The notes under the pieces were generated by a model. That model saw nothing but the letters and a program-made list of their open reading frames with translations. It did no database searches and was not told the origin of the DNA. The translations under genes were made by a program, and so were the position numbers. Below, piece by piece: positions 40,973 through 51,682 of a stretch of 64,000 nucleotides of DNA; position 1 is the first letter of the stretch, and each line of letters starts with the position of its first letter. This DNA comes from Desulfotomaculum sp. (GTDB taxonomy: Bacteria > Bacillota > Desulfotomaculia > Desulfotomaculales > Desulfohalotomaculaceae): assembly GCA_017656165.1 (NCBI GenBank), contig JACDOL010000001.1:1-64000 (forward strand). The letters run 5' to 3'.

Positions 40973-43900
40973 ATGCCGCGGCGCAGTGATATAAAAAAAG
41001 TAATGGTAATTGGTTCCGGGCCCATTGTTATAGGGCAGGCAGCAGAGTTCGATTATTCCGGTACCCAGGCCTGCCGGGCCTTAAAAGAAGAAGGCTTGGA
41101 AGTAATCCTTGTAAATTCAAATCCTGCAACCATTATGACCGATTATGATATGGCAGATAAGGTATACATTGAGCCAATAACTCCCGAATTTGTAACCAAG
41201 GTGATAGAAAAAGAAAAACCGGATGGACTGCTTCCTACCCTGGGGGGCCAAGTGGGTTTAAATATAGCAATGCAGTTAGCAGATAAAGGTGTACTGGAAA
41301 AAACAGGGGTTAAACTTTTAGGTACCCAAATCAGTGCTATTAAAAAAGCTGAAGACCGGGAAATGTTCCGGAACATGATGAATGAGCTTAACGAACCGGT
41401 ACCGGAAAGTACTATTGTGACGTCAGTTCAGGAGGCACTGGAGTTTGCTGGAGAAGTGGGTTACCCGCTTATAGTACGTCCTGCATACACCCTGGGGGGT
41501 ACTGGCGGTGGAATTGTAAACAACGTAGAGGAACTTAAGTCAACGGTTGCCCGGGGCTTAAAATACAGTTTGATTGGCCAGGTGCTTATTGAACGAAGTG
41601 TGGCCGGGTGGAAAGAAATTGAATACGAGGTAATTCGGGATAGTGCCGACAACTGCATTACAGTGTGCAACATGGAAAATATAGATCCCATTGGAGTCCA
41701 TACCGGCGACAGTATAGTAGTGGCACCTTCTCAAACACTAAGCGACAAGGAATATCAGATGCTCCGCTCTGCTTCTTTAAAAATAATTCGAGCCCTGGAA
41801 ATAGAAGGGGGCTGCAATATCCAGTTTGCATTGGACCCCAACAGTTTCAAGTATTATGTAATTGAGGTTAATCCCCGGGTAAGCCGTTCATCTGCCCTGG
41901 CATCTAAAGCTACCGGTTACCCCATAGCCAAAGTAGCTGCTAAAATTGCCTGTGGGTTAACGCTGGATGAAATAAGGAATGCTGTTACCGGAAAAACTTA
42001 CGCCTGTTTTGAGCCGGCATTGGACTATGTGGTGGTGAAGTTCCCGCGCTGGCCCTTTGACAAATTTGAGAAGGCAGACCGGCACCTGGGCACACAAATG
42101 AAAGCTACTGGTGAGGTTATGGCCATTGACCGTACCTTTGAGGCGGCACTGCTGAAAGCAGTTCGTTCCCTGGAGATTGGCCTGGTGGGGCTGGAACTGC
42201 CAAAATTAAAAGAATTAAGTGATAAAGAACTGGAAAATAAAATTAAAAAGCTTGATGATGAGAGGTTATTTGCAGTCGCTGAGTTTATTAGAAGGGGTAA
42301 AAGTATAGGAGAAATACACCAATTAACTAAAATAGACCCCTGGTTTTTAAATGCCATCAAAAATATTGTTGGGTTTGAAGATGAATTAAAAAATACTGTG
42401 TCTAACGGGAAGTTAGATAAGAATACAATGCGGCAGGCGAAAAAAATGGGATTGGCTGACGAGCGACTATCACAATTAACAGGTTTATCCCTGGAAGAAG
42501 TAAGAAAAATACAAAGGGAATACGGTATTAAACCAACTTATAAGATGGTGGACACCTGTGCCGCAGAGTTTGAAGCAGCTACACCTTATTATTACTCTGC
42601 TTACGAGGAAGAAGATGAAGTTGAAGTAAAAGAAGGGAAGAAAATTGTCGTTCTTGGTTCGGGACCAATAAGGATCGGACAGGGAATAGAATTTGATTAC
42701 TGTTCGGTACATTCGGTGTGGGCACTGCGGGAAGAAGGCATTCAGGCAGTGATAATTAATAACAACCCGGAGACAGTGAGTACGGATTTTGATACAGCTG
42801 ACCGCCTGTACTTTGAACCGCTGGTAGTGGGGGATGTGCTGAATATATTAGAGAAAGAAAAGCCGGACGGGGTTCTGGTGCAGTTTGGCGGACAAACCGC
42901 CATTAACCTGGCCCGCCCGCTGGCCGATGCCGGTTACAATATTGTGGGAACAAACGTGGATGATATTGATGCGGCGGAAGACCGGGAACGATTTGACCAG
43001 TTATTAACTGAGCTGGATATCCCGAAACCGCCAGGGAAAACGGCGTTTTCAGTGGAAGAAGCAGAAAAAATAGCTGAAAGAATTAGCTATCCTGTACTGG
43101 TGCGGCCATCTTATGTGCTTGGCGGCCGGGCAATGGAAATAGTATTTAACCGGGACGATTTATTAAATTACATGGAAAGTGCAGTGAAGGTAACACCAGA
43201 GCACCCGGTGCTTATTGATAAATACCTTACTGGGCAGGAATTGGAAGTGGATGCCATCAGCGATGGGGAAACAGTTTTAATACCTGGTATTATGGAGCAT
43301 GTGGAGCGGGCTGGAGTTCACTCCGGAGATAGTATAGCAGTATACCCGCCGCAGACCATTGGTTACCGTGTAAAACGGTTAATTGTAGATTATACCACCA
43401 GGCTGGCCAGGAGACTCAAGGTTAAGGGAATGATTAATATTCAGTATGTGCTGCACAATGGGGAGCTGTATGTGCTGGAAGTTAATCCCCGTTCCAGCCG
43501 AACTGTACCCTTCTTAAGTAAGATAACCGGGATACCAATGGTGAAGCTGGCCACAAAATGTGCCTTGGGACAAAAACTTGAGGAAATGGGTTACAAAGGA
43601 GGTTTAGCTCCAGAACCTCCGGTAATTGGTGTGAAGGCACCTGTGTTCTCCTTTGCTAAACTCCTGGATGTAGACGTATCCCTGGGGCCGGAGATGAAAT
43701 CTACGGGTGAAGTGATGGGAGTAGGTTATGACTATAATATGGCCCTGTACAAGGCCTTGGTAGGGGCTGGAAGCAGCTTTCCCGGGCAGGGTACTGTACT
43801 GCTGACGGTGGCCGATAAGGACAAACCCGAAGCGCTGGCGCTGGCCAGGGAGCTTATTGAACAGGGTTATAACATATACGCCACTTCCGGTACTGCTGAT

Positions 43901-44188
43901 TATTTGAACAGGCATGGTATAGAAGTTCGGAGGGTAAATAAAATTGGTACCGGGAGCCCGGATATTGCAGATTTAATAAGAGAAGGGAAAATTCACCTGG
44001 TAATTAATACGATGACCAGGGGGAAAACTCCCCGGCGGGACGGTTTTCGCATCCGCAGGGCAGCTGTTGAACACGGGATTCCCTGTTTAACATCCCTGGA
44101 TACAACCTGGGCATGTATTGAAGTGCTGCGCTTTATCAAAGAGGGCGGCGGGGTAGGTATTGTGCCGCTGCAGGAGTACAAAAAATAA
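40973..44188 (+). CDS. carB: Carbamoyl-phosphate synthase large subunit
   Basis: 1071 aa; duplicated ATP-grasp halves; [30 protein letters not shown]. Confidence 0.98.
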   Translation: MPRRSDIKKVMVIGSGPIVIGQAAEFDYSGTQACRALKEEGLEVILVNSNPATIMTDYDMADKVYIEPITPEFVTKVIEKEKPDGLLPTLGGQVGLNIAMQLADKGVLEKTGVKLLGTQISAIKKAEDREMFRNMMNELNEPVPESTIVTSVQEALEFAGEVGYPLIVRPAYTLGGTGGGIVNNVEELKSTVARGLKYSLIGQVLIERSVAGWKEIEYEVIRDSADNCITVCNMENIDPIGVHTGDSIVVAPSQTLSDKEYQMLRSASLKIIRALEIEGGCNIQFALDPNSFKYYVIEVNPRVSRSSALASKATGYPIAKVAAKIACGLTLDEIRNAVTGKTYACFEPALDYVVVKFPRWPFDKFEKADRHLGTQMKATGEVMAIDRTFEAALLKAVRSLEIGLVGLELPKLKELSDKELENKIKKLDDERLFAVAEFIRRGKSIGEIHQLTKIDPWFLNAIKNIVGFEDELKNTVSNGKLDKNTMRQAKKMGLADERLSQLTGLSLEEVRKIQREYGIKPTYKMVDTCAAEFEAATPYYYSAYEEEDEVEVKEGKKIVVLGSGPIRIGQGIEFDYCSVHSVWALREEGIQAVIINNNPETVSTDFDTADRLYFEPLVVGDVLNILEKEKPDGVLVQFGGQTAINLARPLADAGYNIVGTNVDDIDAAEDRERFDQLLTELDIPKPPGKTAFSVEEAEKIAERISYPVLVRPSYVLGGRAMEIVFNRDDLLNYMESAVKVTPEHPVLIDKYLTGQELEVDAISDGETVLIPGIMEHVERAGVHSGDSIAVYPPQTIGYRVKRLIVDYTTRLARRLKVKGMINIQYVLHNGELYVLEVNPRSSRTVPFLSKITGIPMVKLATKCALGQKLEEMGYKGGLAPEPPVIGVKAPVFSFAKLLDVDVSLGPEMKSTGEVMGVGYDYNMALYKALVGAGSSFPGQGTVLLTVADKDKPEALALARELIEQGYNIYATSGTADYLNRHGIEVRRVNKIGTGSPDIADLIREGKIHLVINTMTRGKTPRRDGFRIRRAAVEHGIPCLTSLDTTWACIEVLRFIKEGGGVGIVPLQEYKK

Positions 44189-44208
44189 AGCAGGAGAGGT
44201 AATTATAT

Positions 44209-44988
44209 ATGCTGCTTAACGGGAAGCTTATAACACATAAAAATATTGCTGGGGATTATTATCTGATGGAATTTAAAAGCCATGAATTGGCAGAAGCGGC
44301 AGGACCGGGGCAGTTTGTGCATGTAAAGTGCGGAAGTACCAACGACCCGCTGCTGCGGCGCCCCATATCCATTCACAAGGCAGATAAAGATAAAGGCATA
44401 ATTGCCCTATTGTACCGTGTGGCCGGTAAGGGAACCAGGCTGCTGTCGCTTATGGAGCCGGGGGATTTATTAGATGTTATGGGTCCCCTAGGAAACGGTT
44501 TTCAGCTTCCTAAACCGTCCGAAAAAGTGGCAGTAGTGGCCGGGGGAATTGGAGTTGCACCTCTCTTTTTCCTTGTACAGCTGCTGGTAAACGCCGGGAA
44601 TGATGTTCAAATGTATATAGGAGCTCGCACTTCACAGGACTTACTGGCAGTAAAAGATATCAAGAAACTGGGTGTGGATGTTAAACTTGCCACTGACGAT
44701 GGGAGTGCCGGGTATCACGGCCTGGTAACTGATTTACTGCCTGAGAAATTACAAAAAGTAGACAGGATATATACCTGCGGCCCCTTTCCTATGATGAAAA
44801 GTGTTGCTTATTTGGCAAACAAATATAATGTACCTGCCCAGGTTTCCCTGGAAGAGAAAATGGGCTGCGGGGTGGGTGCCTGTCTGGCCTGCAGCTGTAA
44901 AATTAAGATTAATGGGGAGAGTGTTTACAAGAGGGTATGTACTGAAGGCCCGGTGTTTAATGCGGGGGAGGTGGACTGGGAATGTTAA
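44209..44988 (+). CDS. pyrK: Dihydroorotate dehydrogenase electron transfer subunit
   Basis: [10 protein letters not shown]...RRPISIH; C-terminal 2Fe-2[19 protein letters not shown]. Confidence 0.96.
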   Translation: MLLNGKLITHKNIAGDYYLMEFKSHELAEAAGPGQFVHVKCGSTNDPLLRRPISIHKADKDKGIIALLYRVAGKGTRLLSLMEPGDLLDVMGPLGNGFQLPKPSEKVAVVAGGIGVAPLFFLVQLLVNAGNDVQMYIGARTSQDLLAVKDIKKLGVDVKLATDDGSAGYHGLVTDLLPEKLQKVDRIYTCGPFPMMKSVAYLANKYNVPAQVSLEEKMGCGVGACLACSCKIKINGESVYKRVCTEGPVFNAGEVDWEC

Positions 44989-45902
44989 AACCCAATTTAG
45001 CGGTGGATATCGGTGGCATTGTAATGCAGAACCCAGTCACCACCGCATCAGGAACTTTTGGTTTTGGCCGTGAATACAGCGAATATGTAAGTATTAATGA
45101 GCTGGGTGCCCTAGTGGTAAAGGGAACAACGCTCTACCCTAGGCAGGGGAATGCTGTTCCAAGAATTGCAGAAACCCCGGCAGGGGTGCTTAACTCTATT
45201 GGCCTGCAGAATCCAGGAGTAGATTACCTTATAGAGCATTATGTACCGTTTTTTAAATCTCTCCAGGTACCGGTTATAGTAAACATATCCGGGGAGACGG
45301 TGGAAGAATATGCTGCGGTGGCTGAAAAACTGGATAAAGCTGGCGGAGTAGCAGGGATTGAAGTAAACATATCCTGTCCCAATGTAAAAAAAGGGGGCAT
45401 GGCGTTTGGAAGTGACCCTGCCATGGCGGCAGAAGTAACTAAAGCGGTAAAATCATCGACAACAATTCCAGTTATTATAAAATTATCTCCTAATGTTACT
45501 GACATCACCAAAGTAGCTGAAGCGGTGGCAGCGGCAGGTGCTGACGCGCTCTCTCTAATTAACACCCTGCTGGGCATGGCCATAGATATAACAACACGCC
45601 GCCCGGTTCTGGGAAATGTAATGGGAGGGCTGTCCGGCCCGGCGGTGAAACCAGTGGCGCTGCGGGCTGTTTGGCAGGTGTATAAGGCAGTAGAACTGCC
45701 TATAATTGGAATGGGAGGAATCAGTACTGCCGAGGATGCCCTGGAATTCATCCTGGCAGGTGCTGCTGCAGTGGCAGTGGGAACGGCAAATTTTGTTAAT
45801 CCCCGGGCCACTATAGAAGTAAAACAGGGGATTGAGCGGTACTTAATTGAGAACGGGATTAAGAATATTAATGATTTAATTGGAGCGGCTCATGGTAATT
45901 AA
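44982..45902 (+). CDS. pyrD: Dihydroorotate dehydrogenase (class 1B)
   Basis: [37 protein letters not shown]. Confidence 0.96.
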   Translation: MLKPNLAVDIGGIVMQNPVTTASGTFGFGREYSEYVSINELGALVVKGTTLYPRQGNAVPRIAETPAGVLNSIGLQNPGVDYLIEHYVPFFKSLQVPVIVNISGETVEEYAAVAEKLDKAGGVAGIEVNISCPNVKKGGMAFGSDPAMAAEVTKAVKSSTTIPVIIKLSPNVTDITKVAEAVAAAGADALSLINTLLGMAIDITTRRPVLGNVMGGLSGPAVKPVALRAVWQVYKAVELPIIGMGGISTAEDALEFILAGAAAVAVGTANFVNPRATIEVKQGIERYLIENGIKNINDLIGAAHGN

Positions 45903-45927
45903 TATAAGTTTTTTAGAGGAGGAACAC

Positions 45928-46659
45928 ATGAGTAAGGAAAAATTAATTGTTGCGTTAGATGTTGATTCCCTTGATAAGGCAGTGACACTGGTGGAGCAGT
46001 TGGCTCCCCATGTGGGAGTGTTTAAAATAGGAATGGAACTTTATAATTCAGCAGGGCCGGATGCTGTCAGGCAGATAGTTAAACGTGGGAGTAAAGTATT
46101 TTTAGATTTGAAATTACACGATATTCCCACTACAGTGGCCAAAACAGTGAGAGTACTGACCAGGTTGGGAGTTTCAATTATCAATATTCATGCCGGCGGC
46201 GGGCTGGCAATGATGCAGGCTGCAGCAAGCGCGGCACAGGATGAAGCAGCAGTAAGAGGAATAAAACCGCCGAAGGTTATTGCAGTTACCGTACTGACCA
46301 GCCTGGATCAGAATGCTTTAAATACCCAGCTGAACATTCCCGGTACTGTAGAAGAGCAGGTGCTGCGGTGGGCGAAACTTGCCCAGCAGGCAGGCCTGCA
46401 CGGTGTGGTATGTTCACCCAGAGAAATAAAGGCCATAAGGGAAACCTGTGGGGAAAACTTTATCATTATTACTCCTGGTATACGGCCTGCAGGAGTAAGT
46501 AAAAATGACCAGCAGAGGGTAATGACACCGGCAGAGGCTGTCAAGCTGGGAGCATCGTACCTGGTAGTTGGCCGTCCTATTACTGGTGCAAAAGAGCCGG
46601 TTCAGGCTGCCAGGGAGATTGTGAATGAAATAAGTAAAGCAAGTGGGGGAAATGGATAA
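45928..46659 (+). CDS. pyrF: Orotidine 5'-phosphate decarboxylase
   Basis: LIVALDVDSLDKA; VFLDLKLHDIPTTV; RBS GAGGAGG. Confidence 0.97.
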   Translation: MSKEKLIVALDVDSLDKAVTLVEQLAPHVGVFKIGMELYNSAGPDAVRQIVKRGSKVFLDLKLHDIPTTVAKTVRVLTRLGVSIINIHAGGGLAMMQAAASAAQDEAAVRGIKPPKVIAVTVLTSLDQNALNTQLNIPGTVEEQVLRWAKLAQQAGLHGVVCSPREIKAIRETCGENFIIITPGIRPAGVSKNDQQRVMTPAEAVKLGASYLVVGRPITGAKEPVQAAREIVNEISKASGGNG

Positions 46660-47237
46660 TGCTGACAGAAAAACAAATACATCAAATTTTACAGGAAAGC
46701 GGTGCCATGCTTAAAGGACATTTTAAACTGACATCCGGCAAACACAGCAACCAGTACTTCCAGTGTGCACAGGTGCTGCAGTATCCTCATTACTGTGAAC
46801 AGCTGTGCCGGGAGTTGGCTCAACGGTTGAGTGCGTTTGCTGCAGAAACAGTTATCGGCCCGGCTGTGGGCGGGATTTTGGTGTCATATGAACTGGCCAG
46901 GGCTCTAGGAGTGCGCAGCTTATTTACTGAAAGAGAAAATGGAAAAATGACCCTCCGCCGGGGTTTTAGGATTAAACGTGGTGAAAAGGTGATAATTGCC
47001 GAGGATGTTATAACCACTGGAGGGTCAGTACGTGAAGTGATAGATGTTGTCAAAGAACATGGAGGAGAGGTACTGGCAGTTGGTGTGCTGGTGGACCGCA
47101 GCGGCGGTAAAGCTGACCTGGGAGTTCCGGTTGAAGCTCTCATTACCACCAGTGTAGTTACTTATGAACCCGAAGCATGCCCCCTGTGCCAGCAGGGTGT
47201 ACCATTAGTAAAACCAGGAAGCCGCAATTTGAAATAA
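46659..47237 (+). CDS. pyrE: Orotate phosphoribosyltransferase
   Basis: VIIAEDVITTGGSVREVIDVVKEHG PRPP motif; last gene of pyr operon. Confidence 0.96.
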   Translation: MLTEKQIHQILQESGAMLKGHFKLTSGKHSNQYFQCAQVLQYPHYCEQLCRELAQRLSAFAAETVIGPAVGGILVSYELARALGVRSLFTERENGKMTLRRGFRIKRGEKVIIAEDVITTGGSVREVIDVVKEHGGEVLAVGVLVDRSGGKADLGVPVEALITTSVVTYEPEACPLCQQGVPLVKPGSRNLK

Positions 47238-47262
47238 ACTTTGTTCTTTGGATAACAACTGG

Positions 47263-47333
47263 CCAAGGTATTTACCGGAGAAAGTTCGTTCAAATATATG
47301 CGCCGGAGTGTTTTCGGAGTGTAAATACCTTGG
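47263..47333 (+). repeat. Terminator-associated repeat family, copy F (71-bp short core)
   Basis: ccaaggtatttaccggagaaagttcgttcaaatatatgcgccggagtgttttcggagtgtaaataccttgg; 4 mismatches over 71 nt to copy B. Confidence 0.92.
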
Positions 47334-47345
47334 CACTTAAGTTTT

Positions 47346-49553
47346 TTATTTTTTAACTTTTAACAGATTAACCAGCGATACCGCCGCTTCTGCCTTGGTT
47401 ATTTTTTTACCAGGATAAAACTTGTTATCTATTGGAGAAAGCAGTTTTAATCCCAGGCTGAGGGACGCGTACCCTTTCATTTCCGATGGCACTGAAGCTG
47501 CGTCTTCAGTATTCAGTAAATATATTTCTTCCAGTTCAGCAGCACCGTCATAGTCCAGGGCATTAATCATGAGCTGAGCCCATTCCAGCCTGGTTAACTC
47601 TTTGTTTAAATCAACGATTTCTCTTTTTTCGAGAATTCCCAGGTGCAGGGCAGCATCAATAATTTTTTCAGCATTTTTTTCGTATGGAATATTTACCTGC
47701 CAGCCGCGGGCTCCCACCAGCCAAGCCAACACTTCTAATTTCGTAATCTTTTTGTCAGGGTAGAACTTGTCTTCACTGCTCTTAATAATGTTTAAACTGG
47801 TCAAAAGATTAATATTCTCTTCCGCTGGGTGGCCGGAAATATCACTAAATTCCCTGGTTGGTTGGGGCGGCAGGGGTTCACCGCGCCAGTCAATAAAGCT
47901 GCCTGTATGGGCGTTTAAGAGGTGTGACGGCATATCCTTACAGTGGTAGACAAGATAAGTTTTCAGTTTTTCTTCTTTTTCCTGCAGGCGCACATAGCTT
48001 AAGTCTAGTTGTCCCTGTGACAAAAATTTATTAACCGCTCTTTCTTTATTAATTACCCCGGATGCTGGTGGGAAGTCAATGTTCCACCATTCCATGCGGT
48101 AGTAGGTAATTTCACCTGTCCAGGCATTAACTGTTATTTCAAACCCATTACCTGGATATGGAATGCCGTTTACTAACCGGGTAAAAGAAAAATGATAATC
48201 CCGGGGCATCACTTTTCCTTCTTTTAGATAAATATTATTAGCCCATGCACTTTCCAGCCTTATTTTTTTGTAATGTTCCGGCTGCATTTTTTTAATGAAA
48301 TCACTGGCCGCCTTTTCAGCCTGCTCCTGGGTATACTTAACTTTTTCTCCAGTTACTACACCGTTTTTAATTTGGAATTCATGTAAGCTGTTCCATTTAT
48401 TGAAAGATACAAGTTCTCCCGTTACTGCATCAATGCTGGTGTGGCAGCCGGAGTTTTCATCTTTCCAGTAAAATTTCCACAACAGCTGCTGGGGGTAGCG
48501 GTAATTTCTAGTTAACCGGCTTTCTGCTAATTTTTGTTCTTTGGCTATATTAATTATCTTTTCAGATGACTGCACGGCTTTTTCTGCACTGATAATGTTA
48601 TTATATTTTTCAACTTCTTTTATTTCTGCCGGGGTTAATGCTCTATCTTCTTTTACATCGGCACCCATTTCCTCACCTTTTCCATCTTGAAGAATGTGAT
48701 ACCTTGGAGATTCAATAACTTCTCCTGTCAGGGCGTTGATATACAGTGAACGGCCTTTGTTAACCTGGTAGGTTAAGATTACGGGAATGTCTTTTCTGTT
48801 GTAAGTATGAGGTGAAAAGTAGACCAGTTCCACTTGGCTGCTGAATATTTTTTCTGCTTGTCCCTTGGGAATTTTATTAACCGGCGATGGAAACTGCTCT
48901 GTTTCATTCCATTTTAAATTAAAACTAATCAGTTCTCCGGTGTAGGCATTGATGCCAATATGAATACTGTTTTCCGGGTATGAAATACCGTTAACAACCC
49001 GTATAAATTTGTAATAGTACTCAGCTGGCCTGCCAGGAGTCATAGACTGGTTATATTTTACAATTTCCATTTTGGTCTGGGGGTAATACTTGGGGGATAA
49101 TTTTTGGGCCCATTTTTTAGCCAGCTCAGCGGCTTCGTGGTAAGAATACTCAGGGAGTCTCGAGTATTTTCCCCCCGGGTTATGCTGTTTCCAGCAGTGC
49201 ATACCTGTTGTTTCGCCGCTGATGGCATTAATGCGTACTGAGATGCTGTCGTGAGGTTCCTTGCTGCGGTTCCAGTGCAGGTTCCATTCTATCCTGTCCC
49301 GGTAAGAATTTAAGCTGCTTTGAAACTGGTCATAATCTCCAGGAATGTTTATAACACTTTTTGCTTTTTTTATTGCCTCACTTAAAGATACTTTTGCCAG
49401 AGGAATTTCTTCAGTTTCTTTTGAAGTCTTTGGTGCTGCCATTTTTTGTACCGGGGCTGGACTAGTAATTTCGGCAAAACCCATCACAGGGCTGAGCAGC
49501 AGGCAGGAAGTTAGGGAGCCGGCAGTAAGATATAGTACTGCTTTTTTTAACAT
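47346..49553 (-). CDS. YcdB/YcdC (PepSY-like) repeat protein with C-terminal S-layer homology domains
   Basis: Signal peptide; repeated 'DAxTGELxSFN/INAxTGE' units; C-terminal SLH-like 'FSDISGHPAEENINLLTSLNIIKSSEDKFYPDKKITKLE'. Confidence 0.82.
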   Translation of the reverse strand: MLKKAVLYLTAGSLTSCLLLSPVMGFAEITSPAPVQKMAAPKTSKETEEIPLAKVSLSEAIKKAKSVINIPGDYDQFQSSLNSYRDRIEWNLHWNRSKEPHDSISVRINAISGETTGMHCWKQHNPGGKYSRLPEYSYHEAAELAKKWAQKLSPKYYPQTKMEIVKYNQSMTPGRPAEYYYKFIRVVNGISYPENSIHIGINAYTGELISFNLKWNETEQFPSPVNKIPKGQAEKIFSSQVELVYFSPHTYNRKDIPVILTYQVNKGRSLYINALTGEVIESPRYHILQDGKGEEMGADVKEDRALTPAEIKEVEKYNNIISAEKAVQSSEKIINIAKEQKLAESRLTRNYRYPQQLLWKFYWKDENSGCHTSIDAVTGELVSFNKWNSLHEFQIKNGVVTGEKVKYTQEQAEKAASDFIKKMQPEHYKKIRLESAWANNIYLKEGKVMPRDYHFSFTRLVNGIPYPGNGFEITVNAWTGEITYYRMEWWNIDFPPASGVINKERAVNKFLSQGQLDLSYVRLQEKEEKLKTYLVYHCKDMPSHLLNAHTGSFIDWRGEPLPPQPTREFSDISGHPAEENINLLTSLNIIKSSEDKFYPDKKITKLEVLAWLVGARGWQVNIPYEKNAEKIIDAALHLGILEKREIVDLNKELTRLEWAQLMINALDYDGAAELEEIYLLNTEDAASVPSEMKGYASLSLGLKLLSPIDNKFYPGKKITKAEAAVSLVNLLKVKK

Positions 49554-49659
49554 TATCAGCACCTTCCTTATCTGGATATTTTATCCTTAAGACGCAGCTG
49601 AAGGATATAAAGTTTCAATAATCTAAAATTCTTGATTATAAAATATTATAAAATAAAGG

Positions 49660-49684
49660 AGCCGTATTATTCGTACGACTCCTG
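49660..49684 (-). terminator. Intrinsic terminator overlapping the end of rqcH
   Basis: Minus strand GGAGTCGTACGAATAATACGGCTCC then TTTATTTT. Confidence 0.65.
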
Positions 49685-51448
49685 CAGAAGCTTTCGTATT
49701 AATTTTTCATCCGGAGTTATATATATTGTCTGCTGGTTTTCGTAAATTACCATTCCGGGTTTTGCTCCTTTTGGTTTGCGAACATATTTGATATAAGTGT
49801 AATCTACCGGAACGGTGCTGGAATTCCTGGCCTTGCTGTGGTAAGCAGCCAGCACTGCTGCCTGTTCCAGAGTAGTGTCGGGTACTTTACTACCCCCGGT
49901 ACGTATCACAACATGGGAGCCAGGAATTTCTTTGGTGTGCATCCAGATGTCGTTTGGTTGGGCAATGCGTTGAGTGACATAATCATTTTGGCGGTTGTTT
50001 TTGCCAACCAGGATGGTAAAACCATCGGTTGATTTAAATTCCAGCGGTTTGGGAGTGCTGCGCTGTTTTTCTTTTTTCTTTCTGCCGTCGTCTGTTTTTC
50101 CTGGTTTTAAGTACTGCTGGGATATCAGCTCCTGCTCGGTTTCTTCCAGGTCGAACATTGTATTTGCTTGACGGATGGCGTTTTCCACTGCTTCTAAATA
50201 TTGAAGATCACTTTTTGCCTGCGATAATTGTTCTTGAACAACACTGGCTGTATTTTTAGCTTTTGTATATTTTTTGAAGTAAGATTGTACATTTTCTGAA
50301 GAGGTAAGCTGAGGGTTTAATTCTATGCTTATTTTTTTTAATTCTGGATCGTAATAATTTTCCAATTCAATTTTTTTCATTCCTTTTTTTAACTTATGCA
50401 TATTTGCAGTGAGAAGCTCACCGAAAAGACGGTAATCTTCGGCCCGTGCAGCTTCCTGCAGGCTTTTTTTATATTTGGGTATTTTTTTCTTCAGCCGGTT
50501 AATTTCGTTCTTAACAATTGTCAATAAAGATTGCTTTTTACTGTTTAATTTTTCAATATGTTCTTTTTTGGTAAAGAATTGATCCAGGATAAAATTCATA
50601 CTACCGTGTTTTATTTCACATTCTTGAAACTGGGTTAGATTAAATGCTGCAAACTCTTTTGGAGTTCCATCCCTGTCTAAAACCATTGTGGGATTAAATT
50701 TATTACTGGATAACTTATTGCACGTATCACTAAACCTCTGCCACAGCATTGATAATTCATACTGGCCGCACTCATTAAGAGTAATACTGCCAGGCAGCCC
50801 TGCGCGGTGAATAATCTCACGGCACATACAAGGTGAGAAACCATCAAATTTTTTCAACAATATGTCAGCCAGCTTAGTGTCCAGGTCAGCAGAAGTAACC
50901 AGATCTATAAAACGCTCTTCATCTAAATTCACAGGCATAATTTTTCCCTGGTCTGGTGGTGCTAAATAATCCCTTCCCGGCAGTACTTCCCTGTACCGGC
51001 TTACAGAATGAGAGTAGCGTTTAATTCCATCAATAATTTTGTTGTTTTTATCAACAAGAATAATATTGCTGTGCTTACCCATTATTTCTACAATAAGCGT
51101 TTTTACTGCCGGGCGGCCCAGTTCATCCCTGGTGTTTATTTTTATATACAGTACACGATCCAGCCCCGGCTGAAAAATTTCATGAATGTGCCCACCGTCC
51201 AGGTGTTTGCGGAGGACCATACAAAACAGCGGGGGAGTTGATGGGTTAGGTTTGTTATTTTCTGTAAGGTGAACCCTAGCATTGCTGGCATTGGCAGATA
51301 ACAACAAGCGGTATTTTTCCCGCGGTTTACTGACCAGCAGGGTTAATTCTTCTTTGAGCGGCTGGTATATTTTTTCTATCCTGGCCCCGGTAATTTTTTC
51401 TTTTAATTCTCGGCAAACGGCAACCATTACTAATCCATCAAAAGGCAT
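49667..51448 (-). CDS. rqcH: Rqc2 homolog RqcH / NFACT family (fibronectin-binding-like)
   Basis: MPFDGLVMVAVCRELKEKITGARIEKIYQP; NFACT-R domain GKNNRQNDYVTQRIAQPNDIWMHTKEIPGSHVVIR. Confidence 0.94.
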   Translation of the reverse strand: MPFDGLVMVAVCRELKEKITGARIEKIYQPLKEELTLLVSKPREKYRLLLSANASNARVHLTENNKPNPSTPPLFCMVLRKHLDGGHIHEIFQPGLDRVLYIKINTRDELGRPAVKTLIVEIMGKHSNIILVDKNNKIIDGIKRYSHSVSRYREVLPGRDYLAPPDQGKIMPVNLDEERFIDLVTSADLDTKLADILLKKFDGFSPCMCREIIHRAGLPGSITLNECGQYELSMLWQRFSDTCNKLSSNKFNPTMVLDRDGTPKEFAAFNLTQFQECEIKHGSMNFILDQFFTKKEHIEKLNSKKQSLLTIVKNEINRLKKKIPKYKKSLQEAARAEDYRLFGELLTANMHKLKKGMKKIELENYYDPELKKISIELNPQLTSSENVQSYFKKYTKAKNTASVVQEQLSQAKSDLQYLEAVENAIRQANTMFDLEETEQELISQQYLKPGKTDDGRKKKEKQRSTPKPLEFKSTDGFTILVGKNNRQNDYVTQRIAQPNDIWMHTKEIPGSHVVIRTGGSKVPDTTLEQAAVLAAYHSKARNSSTVPVDYTYIKYVRKPKGAKPGMVIYENQQTIYITPDEKLIRKLLQESYE

Positions 51449-51682
51449 ATCTATCCAGCTCCTTTTCCCGTTCCATTATATCATGCTGCTTTATCATCAC
51501 ATATATGAAAATATCATTTCTTACTAAGCAGATTACAAGATGAAAAATTTAGCTGTTGAAATTTAACAAAAATAAAAAAGTTGTCCACTGGCGGTTATAT
51601 TTGCCTGTCCAAAGAATATTTATAATCTATAGCCAGGTTAATTTTGGCAGCGGAGAAAGCGGTTTAAAAGAGGTGAAGGTGT

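Noticed and set aside
49585-49615. taagacgcagctgaaggatataaag resembles the repeat left end GACGCAGCCAAGGTAT
   Set aside because: Match is short, lacks ATTTACCGGAG, and its orientation is opposite to the flanking minus-strand genes; probably coincidence.
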